DNA from: Stomorhina lunata
Taxonomy: Eukaryota; Arthropoda; Insecta; Diptera; Rhiniidae
Assembly: GCA_933228675.1 (NCBI GenBank)
Contig: OW121741.1
Location: 34,973,952-35,037,951 of the forward strand
Reading direction: 5' to 3'
Length of the DNA stretch: 64,000 bases
The notes below the pieces were generated by a model. It was not told the origin of the DNA, did no database searches, and worked only from the letters and a program-made list of their open reading frames with translations. A program made the translations under genes and the position numbers. Shown one piece after another: positions 12,240 to 23,654 of this stretch (position 1 is the first letter of the stretch; each line of letters starts with the position of its first letter).

Positions 12240-13745
12240 TTAAAAATATTAAACTCTAAATACCAAATTTTTTGAAGTTACTAACAAAATTTGCTTTCCT
12301 ACATTTCAGGTCAATACGTGCCCTCACTCCACCAAAAATTATAAACCGGATTAAGTGGAAAAAAATGTGAATTAAAGCTTCTCAAAATGGTATTTTTTAT
12401 TTATTATCGTCTTTTGTTTATAAAATCAATGGAAATTTTTTTTGAAAAGTTTTTAAATTTTCTTTTATAAAAAAAATTTAATTTTTTAAAATTTTAATAC
12501 CTAATTTTTATCATATCTTGGGAAAGGGTTGTTCTATTTTGTTGAAAGTTACAGATAAGAAAATCAAATAAACTTAGCTTTAAGTCCATCCATTCATTTT
12601 TTCGGAATTATTTTCACTTTAAAGTACAAAAAAATCATATTAAAGTCTCAATACAAATTAACAAATTTGAACTAAATAAGCTTTTTAAAATGGTATTTTT
12701 AAAAAATATTGGTTTAACAAAAATTGCTTTCCAACGTTTCAGGTCAATACTTCAACATCACGCAAAAAATTATAACCGTTAAAAAAAAATTTGAACTAAA
12801 TAAGCTTTTTAAAATGGTATTTTTTCTTAAAGATTTTTAAATTTTCTTTTATAAAAAAAATTATTTTTTTTTTTTTTAATTTTGATACCAAAATTTTATC
12901 ATATCTTTTGAAAGGGTTGTTCGATGTTGAAAGGTATAGATAAGAGAAACATATAAACTAAGCTTTAAGTCCATCCATCCATTATTATATTTGCTTGACG
13001 GATTTGTTATTATTTTCACTTTAAAGTAAACAAAAAATATATTAAAATCTCAATACCAAATTTTTTGAAGTTATTAAAAAAAATTTTTTCAGGTCAATAC
13101 TTCAATATCCCGCAAAAAATTATAAACCGTATAAAGTGGCAAAAAAATGTGAAATAAATAAGCTTTTTAAAATGGTATTTTTTTATTTGTTTTAAAAATT
13201 TTGGTTTTAAAATCGATGGAAATTTTTTTTTAAGATTTTTAAATTTTATTTTATAAAAAAAAATGAATTTTTTTAAATTTTGATACCTAAATTTAGTCAT
13301 ATCTTGGGAAAGGGTTGTTCTATTTTGTTGAAAGTCACAGATAAAAATCTTAAATAAAATTATCTTTAAGTCCATCCATCCATTTTTATATTTACTTGAC
13401 CGATTCGGAATTATTTTCACTTTAAAGTAAAACAAATTATATTAAAGTCTCAATACCAAATTTTTTGAAGTTATTAAAAAAATTTGCTTTCCAACATTTC
13501 AGGTCAATATTTCAATATCCCCCAAAAAATTATAACCGTTTAAAAAATTTGAACTAAATAAGCTTTTTAAAATGGTATTTTTTATTTGTTTTAAAAATTT
13601 TGGTTTTAAAATCGATGGAAATTTTTTTTAAGATTTTTAAATTTTCTTTTATAATTATTGTATTTCTGAAAAACCTGGTACCTAAAATTTATCATATCTT
13701 TGAAACGGGTTGTTCGAAGCTTTTACAAAATGTATGCAGAGGACT
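12240..13745. repeat. Tandem array, about 390-398 bp unit, nearly four copies
   Basis: TCATATCTT recurs at about 12511, 12899, 13297 and 13692. Each unit also carries GGGTTGTTC(T/G)AT, TTTGTTGAAAG, TAAGTCCATCCATCC, ATTTTCACTTTAAAGTA, TCAGGTCAATA and AAATAAGCTTTTTAAAATGG. The segment TCATATCTT..GGGTTGTTC..TTGAAAG is the reverse complement of the conserved core of the 19.6-22.1 kb array, so the two arrays share an ancestral core in opposite orientation. Apparent open frames come from A/T runs. Confidence 0.88.
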
Positions 13746-13984
13746 TATATTCTAAGAAATTAGTTAAGTTTTTATCAAAAGTTTCTCTTTTTTTCGTAAT
13801 CTTTAAAATTCAAAAGCAGTTATTTCAACTTTATTCTATCAAACCCTATTCTGTTTTATACAGTTTCTAAAGCTGGTTCTATAAAGAAAAAAACGAGAAA
13901 TTACTTTTTGAAATCGGTTTGCATTTACAAAAGTTATTAACTTTTAGCAAAGTAAAAATTTTTCGATTGTAAACAAAATACTTT

Positions 13985-14300
13985 TCATAATGAATTTCTG
14001 TCGGTTTATAAAAAGCGATTTTTTGTCTGATTTAAAAAATTAAAACCACGTTTTATAAGGAACTACATTATCTTGTTATATTGATATAAACTTTTATAAG
14101 CTTTTATATAAGAATAAGCAATAGGGGCCGATAAGTTAAAGAACATTGTTAAAAACGGTTTTTTTGCGTATAACTTCTAAACTTGCACGTATTTTTGAAA
14201 ATTTTTTGCACGATTTGTCATGCACACAATAAGGCCTACAACCCGCGCTAGCTCGTTTCCCTAGTTTTTTTTTGTGTATCAAAGTGTTATTTGTTCTTGA
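13985..14300. repeat. Right arm of inverted flank around the 395-bp array
   Basis: This is the partner of 10858-11300: AAAACCACGTTTTATAAGG, TATAAGAATAAGCAATA, CGGTTTTTTTGCGTATAACT, then GCTAGCTCGTTTCCCTAG and GTGTATCAAAGTGTT. It is inverted relative to the left arm and internally deleted by about 170 bp. Confidence 0.7.
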
Positions 14301-14414
14301 TGTAATATTTCGGTTTAATCTATATTCCAGATATGTTTAGAAGAAAAATGGTTGAAGTAAATTATAAAATGATCAACATTATCTCTAGAGACTCAAAGCC
14401 AAGAGAAGTTGCAC

Positions 14415-14485
14415 TTCCATGCATTGATTTGCTGTATGGTCGTTTTGAAAACTCCATAAAAAGGAGTGTATACTATAATTCGGAA
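14415..14485. repeat. Dispersed repeat D1, short copy
   Basis: GATTTGCTGTATGGTCGTTT followed by CCATAAAAAGG and ATTCGGAAA matches 38315-38400 and, inverted, 54420-54495. It lies inside a 66-codon open frame (14333-14533) that is otherwise repeat-derived and has no known domain. Confidence 0.65.
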
Positions 14486-14755
14486 ACAACTATGTTCAAA
14501 TATGGACCGATTTTCACAAAAGTTGATATATAAGCAATTTGACTACACAATTTCACAAAAATATACTAAAATTTGTGGCAAAAATTTCAATTTCTGGAAG
14601 TGAGACCTATAGGAGGTACCCTAATAATGTTACGATTTTAGCCAATTTCAATGGCAATGTCATACTGCCATCAGCAGTGGCTGCGACAAATTGCAAGTTT
14701 CATGAAAGCATTGTTAAAATAGCGTCATTTTTTATTTTATAATAATAGGACAAAT
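14486..14755 (-). mobile_element. Fragment of HINE-like family, diverged
   Basis: AATATGGACCGATTTTCAC, then GAAGTGAGACCTATAGGAGG and TACC, matches the internal part of the full copies at 17018-17837 and 49817-50655. Both ends are missing. Strand is given by the inferred element direction (GTCY motif at the 5' side, hairpin at the 3' side). Confidence 0.65.
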
Positions 14756-14759
14756 TTTT

Positions 14760-15710
14760 CACTAAAATTTGTTATTTTTACGTTATTCTTAATAAAATTA
14801 CTACTAATAAATGGATTTTGATGATATAAGGCTTATCCTATTATGCATATTCATAGCTTTAGGTCCATGATACTCAAATTAGCCCCTACGGGTCGAGCAC
14901 CAATCGTCATTTTCACATACACAACACGAACCAAGAAGAAAAAAAACAAACTAAAATAGGAAAAATACTCATTTGTATGATAACAATCAATTTGCAACAA
15001 CAAAACACATGCAAAAGAGAACAAGAAAATATTTATTTTTTCTCAGTCTCTTTATTTGTAAAATCACCAATACATTGATATTTCCTATGTTTAGGTTCGT
15101 CGAGTAACGATGATAAGTTTTTGCCCATTTCAATTTTTTGTGAATTTTTAAAAAATAAAATTTTTTTGGATTTTGAAAAAAATATAAACTTTTTGACATT
15201 TCGATGTTTATAACTCCCAAACCTTTGATCACACAAAAAACTTTTGATAGTACGTCTTAATTTGGTTCTTAATTTATAGAAAATTTTTTAAGAAAATTGG
15301 AAAAGTAGTTTTCAAGATATGATCCACTAAATAGGGCAACCTCTTTTAAAATCCGAAATTTTGTTAAAATTTTGTATTTTCACTATATTCTTAATAAAAT
15401 CACAAAATAAGGCATATTTCATTTGAAATATTCATACTTTTATGCTTGTCGAGTACAGATGGTAAGTTTTGATATTTTTCTACTTTTCTTTGAATTTTCG
15501 AAAAAAAAAACGTAATATTTTTTTGAGATCGAAAAAAATATATTTTCAACATTTCGTTGTATATAACTCCAGAACCGTTGATCACACAAAAGACTTTTGT
15601 TTGCATGACTTAAAGGCAATTTTGTTCCCCAGAAATTGGTAGATTTTCAATACAATTGAAGAAGTGGGTTTCAAGATATGCAAAACTAAATGGTACAACC
15701 TGTTCAAAAA
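14760..15710. repeat. Tandem repeat, about 365 bp, two diverged copies
   Basis: TATTCTTAATAAAAT, a GTCGAGTA(A/C) motif, GATGGTAAGTTTT or GATGATAAGTTTT, TATAACTCC and TTGATCACACAAAA occur twice in the same order, the second copy displaced by about 366 bp. A third, inverted copy lies at 17990-18335. TTTCAAGATATG next to a poly-purine stretch resembles the AAAGATATGATAAA core of the 19.6-22.1 kb array. Confidence 0.75.
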
Positions 15711-16590
15711 TCTCAAAGAACAAATGGCTTAGTTAAGGTAGGTAAGTTCGAAGATGTTGTATAGGCTGGTAATGTGGATATAATCCAAGAAAATGTATTT
15801 ATACCACATTTAAAGTGTTTCTGGTTTCTGATTGATCTGAAGTTTTTTCTTTTAACTGTAAAGGTTTTGAAAGCTAAGTATAAAACACTTCGAACTCTGG
15901 CAAAATAGGTGTCACCCTATTGCCATACTCAAACATTTATCAACTAAAAGAGGAAAATATACATATATACAAAAAATGAAGATAATTTTCTCACTGTTAT
16001 ACAATTTTTATAACAATTATAAATAATATTTGCATTTTATATTCAAAATACATAATTTTGTGGTAGCACTGATGGCCGTGGCCAGTGTTGACAATTTGCC
16101 ATACACAGGACTTGCCAAGCAGATGTATGTGTTTGAGTATGTGAAAGTATGTGTCTGAATTTATTAAATGCATTGTTAAAACATACAATAAAAAGGACCA
16201 CAAATCAATGCAACACTTTAGTTACTTGTTCTATGTAATAATCAAACTAAAATGACAACTTAACATTTTTTTTCACTCTCATTTCATTATTTTTAATCAC
16301 ACAAACTCACACGTTTTCTGAAAGGTAAATGTGTACAGTGTTACCGCTATGGCAGGTGGCTGCAGTTTTTTTTTTTTTTCATTGTTCGAATACAAATACA
16401 ATTATGCCACCACATATAGAGACATGACAATTAAAGTGGTTTCTATGTATTTGTAGGAACAATTTTTCCTTGTTAAGTTATTTTTTTTTGTCAAGGTAAT
16501 TTATTTGCATTTAGTCTTGCCATGTTTAAAATTAAAAAGTTTTTGATGAAAGAACACTAGTCAACAGAAAAAATTACATTTCAAGTTATT
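15711..16590. other. Intergenic, no gene seen
   Basis: No convincing frame or repeat is visible. It includes a T run near 16367-16379 and a somewhat less AT-rich patch near 16060-16110. Confidence 0.35.
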
Positions 16591-16639
16591 TTCTTTATGT
16601 CATGGGCCTCTAAGTGCAAAGACAACCGATATTTTGAAT

Positions 16640-16765
16640 ATTTTTCAAAGGGGGTTTTCATAAATTATGTGATATCAAATATTTTATTAAAAAAGTATTG
16701 CACTAGGATCTCAATTTTTACAATTCTTTTTATAATTGTAATAAACAAAATTGATAATCTTTCCT
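16640..16765. repeat. Dispersed repeat shared with 23040-23165
   Basis: ATGTGATATCAAATATTTT followed by GTATTGCACTAGGAT matches 23065-23130 with an extra ACATAAGT in the other copy. The two copies extend over roughly 120 bp each. The class is unknown. Confidence 0.6.
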
Positions 16766-16779
16766 CGACAAGTTTTTAG

Positions 16780-16980
16780 TAGTTGGTTGAGGCATCATCG
16801 TAATGAGTAGTATCTATATTTTTAGACAGATCAAAAACCACGCATTATATATCATTGGCTATATAAACTAAATAAGAATTATGTTGTCTATGCAAAATAT
16901 TAACATAAAGCTAAGAATATCATCTAAACAGAATTAAATACACGACATTTTTCAGTTTAAACATTTCATTAATCCCTCAC
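16780..16980. mobile_element. Interior fragment of the 2687 MITE family
   Basis: GACAGATCAAAAACCACGCA, AGAATTATGTT and TTTTTCAGTTTAAACA follow the same order as at 2835-2990 and 7918-8045. The TIRs are absent. It sits directly upstream of a HINE insertion. Confidence 0.5.
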
Positions 16981-17017
16981 TTTTGTTGTTGTAGTGGCCA
17001 CACAACTAAAGGCAAAA

Positions 17018-17837
17018 CAAGTAAGAAAGTGCTATAGTCGGTCAAGCCCGACCATACGATACCCTTCACCACTAATGTCAAAGGTGTTCTTTTTCCTGTA
17101 TAAAGACAAATATTTGCTAAATTTTGCCATCATACAAACATATACTCAAAACTTATACATTTAAGCTGTTTCCGTCATTTGGACTTATATGAGAGCTAGG
17201 GTCAAATGTGCACCGATCATCCCGAAATTTGGTAAATTGATTACAGTTATTACGAAAATTATGTATGGAAAAAATAAACTTACAATTCTCATTGTCTTCG
17301 GATTTAGGAGCGTTTTAGTGAATTTTGTCTCATTTAGTGCGTTTTGAGAAAAGAGTTTGTATGGGAGCTATTCTCAAATGTGGACCAATACTGCTACAGT
17401 AATTTAAATTTACATAAGCAGTATTTGATTTAAATTTCATGAAAAAATATTAATATTTGTGGCCAATATATCAATTCCGGGAAGTGGGAACTATGGGAGG
17501 TACCATAAATAATGGACGGATTTCGACGAATTTCAATAGTTAGTAAGGGTCAGTAATGGTCGCACTATCAGTAATGGTCCCATTATCAAAAAAAATTATC
17601 TGTGCCAAATTTCATCAAATTATCTTTAGAATTGCGACCTGTAGTTTGATTACAAGGTTTACATGGTGGTCCAGCCAGACGGACGGACGGCGGGACGGAC
17701 ATCGCTAAATCGACTCAGAAAGTGATTCTAAACCTATTGGTATACTAAAAGATGAGTCTAAGACAAATACTTCTATGCGTTACATACATCAGCACAAACT
17801 TATAATACCCTTTCCACCTATGGTGGTGAAGGGTATA
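17018..17837 (-). mobile_element. HINE/DINE-1-like non-autonomous element, full length
   Basis: Seen: on the minus strand the 5' end carries TATACCCTTCACCACCATAG, with a small hairpin CCACC-ATA-GGTGG. A GTCY-type microsatellite (GTCCGTCC in a run) follows. The 3' end repeats the subterminal motif inverted, then a hairpin GTCGGGCTTGACCGAC, and ends near CTTACTTG. Known: subterminal inverted repeats, a GTCY microsatellite and a 3' stem-loop are the hallmarks of DINE-1/HINE (Helentron-derived) elements in flies. The element is non-coding. Full or nearly full relatives are at 42469, 49817 and 51957. Superfamily assignment is inference from architecture. Confidence 0.8.
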
Positions 17838-17989
17838 AAAAGCTGGAAACGTGTTTCGAAAAATATTAAAATCAAGAAAATTTTATTTTAAAAACTTTGA
17901 AATTGGATTTCTAAAAATAGGTTTTTTAAATCAATTTTTTTTTTTTTTCTAAAATTTGGAGTTATGTACAAAAAATGTATAACTTTTTT

Positions 17990-18335
17990 TTCTAAAGTTT
18001 GGGAGTTTTAAAGACGTTGCCCTGGTATATTTACCATATCTTTAAAACGACTTGTCCAATTTTATTTAAAAATATACCGATGGATTAAGAACTAAATTAA
18101 CCTTAAGATGTGTTCACACAAAATTTTTGTGTGATCAACGCTTTTAGAGTTTTTCATATCTCAATGTAAAAACAAAATTTTATTTTTTAAAAAATCGTAA
18201 AAAATTGAAAATGACTAAAACTTATTATTTTTGATCTAGGAGCGTAAAACTATGAAAATTCCAAATTATATAAGCCTTATATTATAAAAATTCACCGATT
18301 CCTATGATTTCCTATGATTTTATTAAGAATGTAAT
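17990..18335. repeat. Inverted third copy of the 365-bp unit
   Basis: Read on the minus strand it gives ATTCTTAATAAAATCATAGG, TATAAGGCTTATAT, TGATCACACAAAAATTTT and AAAGATATGGTAAATATACC in the order of the 14760-15710 repeat. It ends next to a GGGCAACG phrase like GGGCAACC at 15337. Confidence 0.65.
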
Positions 18336-18439
18336 AAATAAACAATCCAAACCGTCGAAAATTTCGGGATACAATTTTCTTCCGAAATATAATTTGATGT
18401 AAAAAATTCAAATTTGCTTTTATCTTTATGAAATTTATT

Positions 18440-19400
18440 ACAAACATTGTTTTTTGACAGTTGGACCATTGCTTTTGAACATGGCCAAAATCGGTTTATT
18501 ATTTCGGGTACCTCCCATAGGTCTCACTTCCCAGAATTAAGTTTTTGGGTCATAAATTTCAGTATATTTGTTAGAAATTAAGAGGAAATATTGGTTAAAT
18601 AAACAAAAATCATTTTACCAAATTTTGTTAAGATCGGTCCATATTTGACCAAAGCTTCCATACAACAAGACCTTCTAACAAAAGACACTTAAACGCAACA
18701 AAATTTACAAAAACAACGCTCATAAATCAGAAGATAGTGACAATGAGATAACATACATACAGTGAGATAACATACATACATTATTTTGGGTACCTCCCAT
18801 AGGTCTCACTTCCCAGAATTGAGATTTTGTAAACAAATTTCAGTATATTTTTTTTTAAATTGAGAAGAAATATTGCTTATATAAACCAAAATTAGTGTAC
18901 CAAATTTTACTGAAATCGGTCCATATTTGACCATAGCACCCATATAAGACTTTTAAACAAAACCCACTTCAATATAAAGAAATTCCCTAACAAAATGCTC
19001 CTATGTCTGAAGATAATGATAATTTTATGTTTATTTGTTGCACACATAATTATTATACAAACTGTTACAAAATTGCTAAATTTCGAAAAAAAAAACCGGT
19101 CCATATTTGACCCCAGCTCCCATATAAGACCCAACGACGACAATGTTTTAAATATAAAGTTTTGAGAAAAAGTTACTAAAAAAATTAAGCAACAAAATGT
19201 TTTTATGCGAGAAAAAGAAAAGATTTGACCACATATTTCGAGAAAATTGGTCTACATCACACCCTAGCTCTTATATAAGAGCCAATGACGGAAATGGCCT
19301 TAAGTCATTGTATGAGGACAAAATTAGCAATAATATATATGCCTTTGACCCAAGCAATAAGGAGTTTAATAAAGTCGGGTTAGACCAACTATTTTGATTA
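18440..19400 (+). mobile_element. Diverged HINE-like element with internal duplications
   Basis: GGGTACCTCCCATAGGTCTC occurs at about 18507 and 18788, and CGGTCCATATTTGACC at about 18636, 18917 and 19097, so internal segments are duplicated. Near 19370 it ends in AGTCGGGTTAGACCAACTA, matching the 3' hairpin of the family. The 5' subterminal repeat is not recognisable. A 66-codon frame (19197-19397) is wholly within it. Confidence 0.65.
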
Positions 19401-19599
19401 AATACGGCTAATTATTGCCAAAAATGTCTTTCACTGAATTTACGTAATTGTTAATTAAATCGCTATTTATTCATGGATTTTCAGGAAATAATTCTTAATT
19501 TATACGGAATATTCGCAGTTTTAATATCAAGTAATAAAAATGAAAGGTTTTTCCAGCCTTCGATTTTTTGTGGACTTTTAAACATAAAATTTATTTAAA

Positions 19600-22085
19600 A
19601 AAAAATTTATAAAAAAAAAATATTTTTTCAATTTATAATGCAAATAACTCTGAATCCATTGGAGATATCGAAAAATTGTGTTGGAGTAAAATTAAAATTA
19701 ATTTAGTAACTATTATATTTTATGCCTTTCAATACAATGGAACCAACCGTTCCAAAGATATGATAAAATGATCATCATCATACTTTTCAAAAATTGAATT
19801 TTTTTTATTTAAAACAGTTATTTTTTTAATAATAAATAATAAGAAATGCTCTAAAACGTTTTGAACATTATTTTGTTAGCTATTATATTCTGGGGCTTTT
19901 GACAAAATCAAAAAAAGGCGTTATGATAAAATCAGTAGATCAGCGCCTTTTCAAACAAAAAAAAAAAAAGAAATTTTTTTTATTAAAAAAATGTTTTTTT
20001 TGTTTTGAAATACAAATAACTCCGAATCCGTTAACAATTTCAAAAAAAATAGTTTTAGAGCGTCTTAAAGATAATTTGTTTGTGATTCTATTCTGTAAGT
20101 TTCAACAAAATCGAACAACCCGTTCCAAAGATATGATAAAATTAAAGGAGCAGCCTATTAAAAAAATAACAAAAAAAAAATGATTTTTTGCTTGAAGTGT
20201 AAATAACTCCTAATTTGTTAATGATTCGTTACAAAGATATGATAAAATCAATCGGTTATAATTTTAAAAAAATAAAAAATTGAAATTTTTTATTCAAAAA
20301 AATTAAATTTTTTATTAAAAAAAATATTTTTTGGTTTTGAAATGCAAATAACTCCGAATTCCTTAATAATATAAAAAAATGTTTCCAAACGTTTTAAACA
20401 TAATTATATTCGCTATTATACTCTGTTACATTCAACAAAATCGAGAAATCTGTTCCAAAGATATGATAAAATCAATTCAAAAAATAAAAAATTTACCTTT
20501 TTTATTAAAAAAGTTAAAAGTTTTGAAATACAAATAACTCCGAATCCGTTAAACATATAAAAAAATAGTTTTTATTAATCTTGAAGATAATTTTATTCGC
20601 TATTATATTCTGTGACTTTCAACAAAATCGAACAACTCGTTCCAATGATATGATAAAATCAATAGATCAGCCTTTTAAAAAAAAAAAATTTAAATTTTTT
20701 ATTAAAAAATTTATTTTTTTGTTTTAAAGTGCAATAACTCTGAAACCGTTAAATATACGAAAAAATAATTAAAATCATTTTAAAAGATAATTTTATTAAA
20801 ATTCTATTCTGTAACTTTCAACAAAATTGAACAACCCAATCCAAAGATATGATAAAATCAATGAATAATAAAATAAATAGATCAGCCTTTTCAAAAAATA
20901 AAAAATTGAAACATTTTTTTGTTTGAAATACAAATAACTCCGAATCCGTTAAACATATAAAAAAATAGTTTGAAGATAATTTTATTCGCTATTATATTCT
21001 GTAAATTTCAACAAAATCAAGAAACCTGTTCCAAAGATATGATAAAATCAATAGATCAGCCTTTTCAAAAAAAAAAAAAATTGAAATTTTTTATTAAAAA
21101 AATTTATTTTTTTGTTTTGAAGTGCAAATAACTCTGAAACCGTTAAATATACGAAAAAATAATTCGGAATCATTTTAAAAGATAATTTTATTACAATTCT
21201 ACTCTGTAACTTTCAACAAAATTGAACAACCCAATCCAAAGATATGATAAAATCAATGGATAATGAAATCAATAGATCAGCCTTTTCAAAAAATAAAAAA
21301 TTGAAACATTTTTTTTGTTTTGAAATACAAATAACTCCGAATCCGTTAAACATATAAAAATAGTTTTTAATCATCTTGAAGATAATTTTATTCGCTATTA
21401 TATTCTGTGACCTTCAACAAAATCGAACAACTCGTTCAAATGATATGATAAAATCAATAGATCAGCCTTTTCAAAAAAAAAATTAAATTTTTTATTAAAA
21501 AATTTATTTTTTTGTTTTAAAGTGCAATAACTCTGAAACCGTTAAATATACGAAAAAATAATTCTGAATCATTTTAAAAGATAATTTTATTACAATTCTA
21601 TTCTGTAACTTTCAACAAAATTGAACAACCCAATTTAAAGATATGATAAAATCAATGGATTAGCCTTTTCAAAAGTATTTTTAAGTGTATTTTTTCTATA
21701 TGTTTAAATATTATTCATGTCTTTCTTCATACATTATCACTATAAAAAAATAGTTTTTAATCGTCTTGAAGATAATTTTATTCGCTATTATATTCTGTGA
21801 CTTTCAACAAAATCGAACACCACGTTCCAATGATATGATAAAATCAATAGATCAGACTTTTCAAAAAAAAAAAATTGAAATTTTTTATTAAAAAAATTTA
21901 TTTTTTTTGTTTTGAAGTGCAAATAACTCTGAAACCGTTAAATATACGAAAAAATAATTCTAAATCTTTTTAAAAGATAATTTTATAGCAATTCTATTCT
22001 GTAACTTTCAATAAAATTAAACAACCCAATCCAAAGATATGATAAAATCAATGGATTAGCCTTTTTAAAAATATTCTTAATTTGA
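19600..22085. repeat. Tandem array, about 195-bp unit in alternating A/B dimers
   Basis: AAAGATATGATAAAATCAAT and its variants recur at about 20460, 20650, 20847, 21037, 21240, 21441, 21645, 21833 and 22037, spacings of 188-204 bp. Two types alternate strictly there: A has TTTATTCGCTATTATATTCT and B has TTTTATTACAATTCTATTCT. This makes a higher-order dimer of about 390-405 bp, repeated about four times. Both types share AAATAACTC(C/T)GAA and CAACAAAAT(C/T)GAACAA. The less regular 5' part (19600-20450) holds older or undimerised units. Small open frames are lysine- and phenylalanine-rich artefacts. Confidence 0.88.
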
Positions 22086-22089
22086 ATTT

Positions 22090-23035
22090 TTTTATATGTT
22101 TATATACTATTCATGTCTTTTTTCATAAATTATCGTTATTCCATGCCCTATTGTGCAACAACCTTCCAAATTTTTCACCAACTTTGTCACAGACAGTTCT
22201 TCAAATAAATTCTGCAAATAATTACAGAAAAAAATGTTTTACAGATCCTTAAACAAATGGAAAAAAAATTGTTTAAATGTTCATAATATTTTGTCACTTG
22301 CAATACATGACAAAAACATTTATGTCCATGTTTCTCGCTCTATCTCTCTCACTTGAAAAAAGGATTTTTGTGACCATAAATAAACACACACACATACATA
22401 CATTTATACAGACGAAAGGATGTTACAACAACAGACAACAACTGCTGTTATTACATATTTATTTTACATAACATTTATCATTATTAACACTATCAAAGTC
22501 ATCATTATCAGGATAATAATGATGAACATTATCGGGTATCATAATTTTGGTAATATTCATATTTATATAGAGACACATACATACATATGTATGTATGTAT
22601 GTATGTATGTATTTAAACCAATGATGGCCATCACAATGAGAAATAATTTATACAAAAACAAATACAACATCTCCTGGCACATGTGGCAGTAAAAACTGAA
22701 AGATGACCTTCTCTGTTATAGACTCAATTTGTTGAAATTTATATACAAAAAATAAAAAAAATAAACTGCTCATTTTAATGACATAAAAATACTTAGTAGC
22801 AGATATCAGAATAATAAATATTTATATAATATACAAAATGTTATTATTATTGTTATTAAGATACTTAAAAATTTTTAAATTATGAAATCTTTTATGCAGA
22901 TAATAACAAAAAAAAAACAACACTCTTTCATCTGCCATCACTTAATACGATTTACATATTATTTTACAATTTAACTTTTTAGAATTTGCAATTTAAAAGG
23001 ACTTAACCCTAGTGTGTGTGAGATTTTTTGTTTTG
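22090..23035. other. Intergenic with microsatellites, no gene seen
   Basis: The region contains a short CACA/CATA run near 22385-22405, the ATGT run annotated separately, and AT-rich filler. Frames at 22277-22692 span these simple repeats and have no domain. Confidence 0.4.
22586..22611. repeat. (ATGT)n microsatellite
   Basis: About six tandem ATGT units, preceded by the complementary CATACATACAT, form a short imperfect inverted repeat. Confidence 0.9.
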
Positions 23036-23039
23036 AGAT

Positions 23040-23165
23040 TCTTAATGAAAAAACAAGAGACTCCAAATTATGGAATATCAAATATTTTGTTAAAAAGTCT
23101 TACATAAGTGTATTGCACTAGGATTCCAATTTACTACAATTATTTATTATCGATTTAAACAAAGA
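23040..23165. repeat. Dispersed repeat shared with 16640-16765
   Basis: It has the same landmarks as the other copy (ATGGAATATCAAATATTTTG and GTATTGCACTAGGATTCCAA). It diverges at both ends. No class is assigned. Confidence 0.6.
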
Positions 23166-23334
23166 AAAGGTAGTGGCTACTTATGGACAAAACTGTTAAT
23201 GTATCAGCTCATTTAGCTATTACATTAAAAGCATTTGCAAGCCAAAAAATCGACAATGTTTATTTGTATACCCAATATATGGAGAAAATTTGGTATTTGA
23301 GGAACATATCTAATTAAAATACAATTTGGAGAAT

Positions 23335-23515
23335 TATTTATGAATAAGATTCGACACAGTTTATTATAACCAGGCCAAGGCAAGCCCATACCACCAGGAG
23401 CCGAAGACTTTGTGTAATTTTCGTTCATATCACGAGCATTAATGAAAGTCGCGGAAATGAGTATTGAAAGCAATCAGTTGAATTTTGGATGTAAACAAAG
23501 TCGGTTGGTGCCGCT
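23335..23515 (-). repeat. Dispersed relic with coding-like core, copy 2
   Basis: The minus-strand sequence matches 4790-4945 (+). The frame reads FINARDMNENYTKSSAPGGMG and then LPWPGYN. It is open from a TTG codon near 23473, with an in-frame stop just upstream and no ATG at that position. The continuation to about 23225 is AT-rich and shows no domain. It could be a fragment of a short secreted-peptide exon or chance. Partial relatives of the GGCTCCTGG core lie near 56160-56230 and 56500-56560. Confidence 0.45.
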
Positions 23516-23654
23516 TTATAAAAGAAAAGACAACAACAAAATATGCAAAACACAAAATCAAATTAATTAATAATTTTTAGCAACAAAATACACGGTTCGA
23601 GAGAACAAAGAAATATAATCTCGAACATTTTTGCCACTACACTATTATTTTTCC

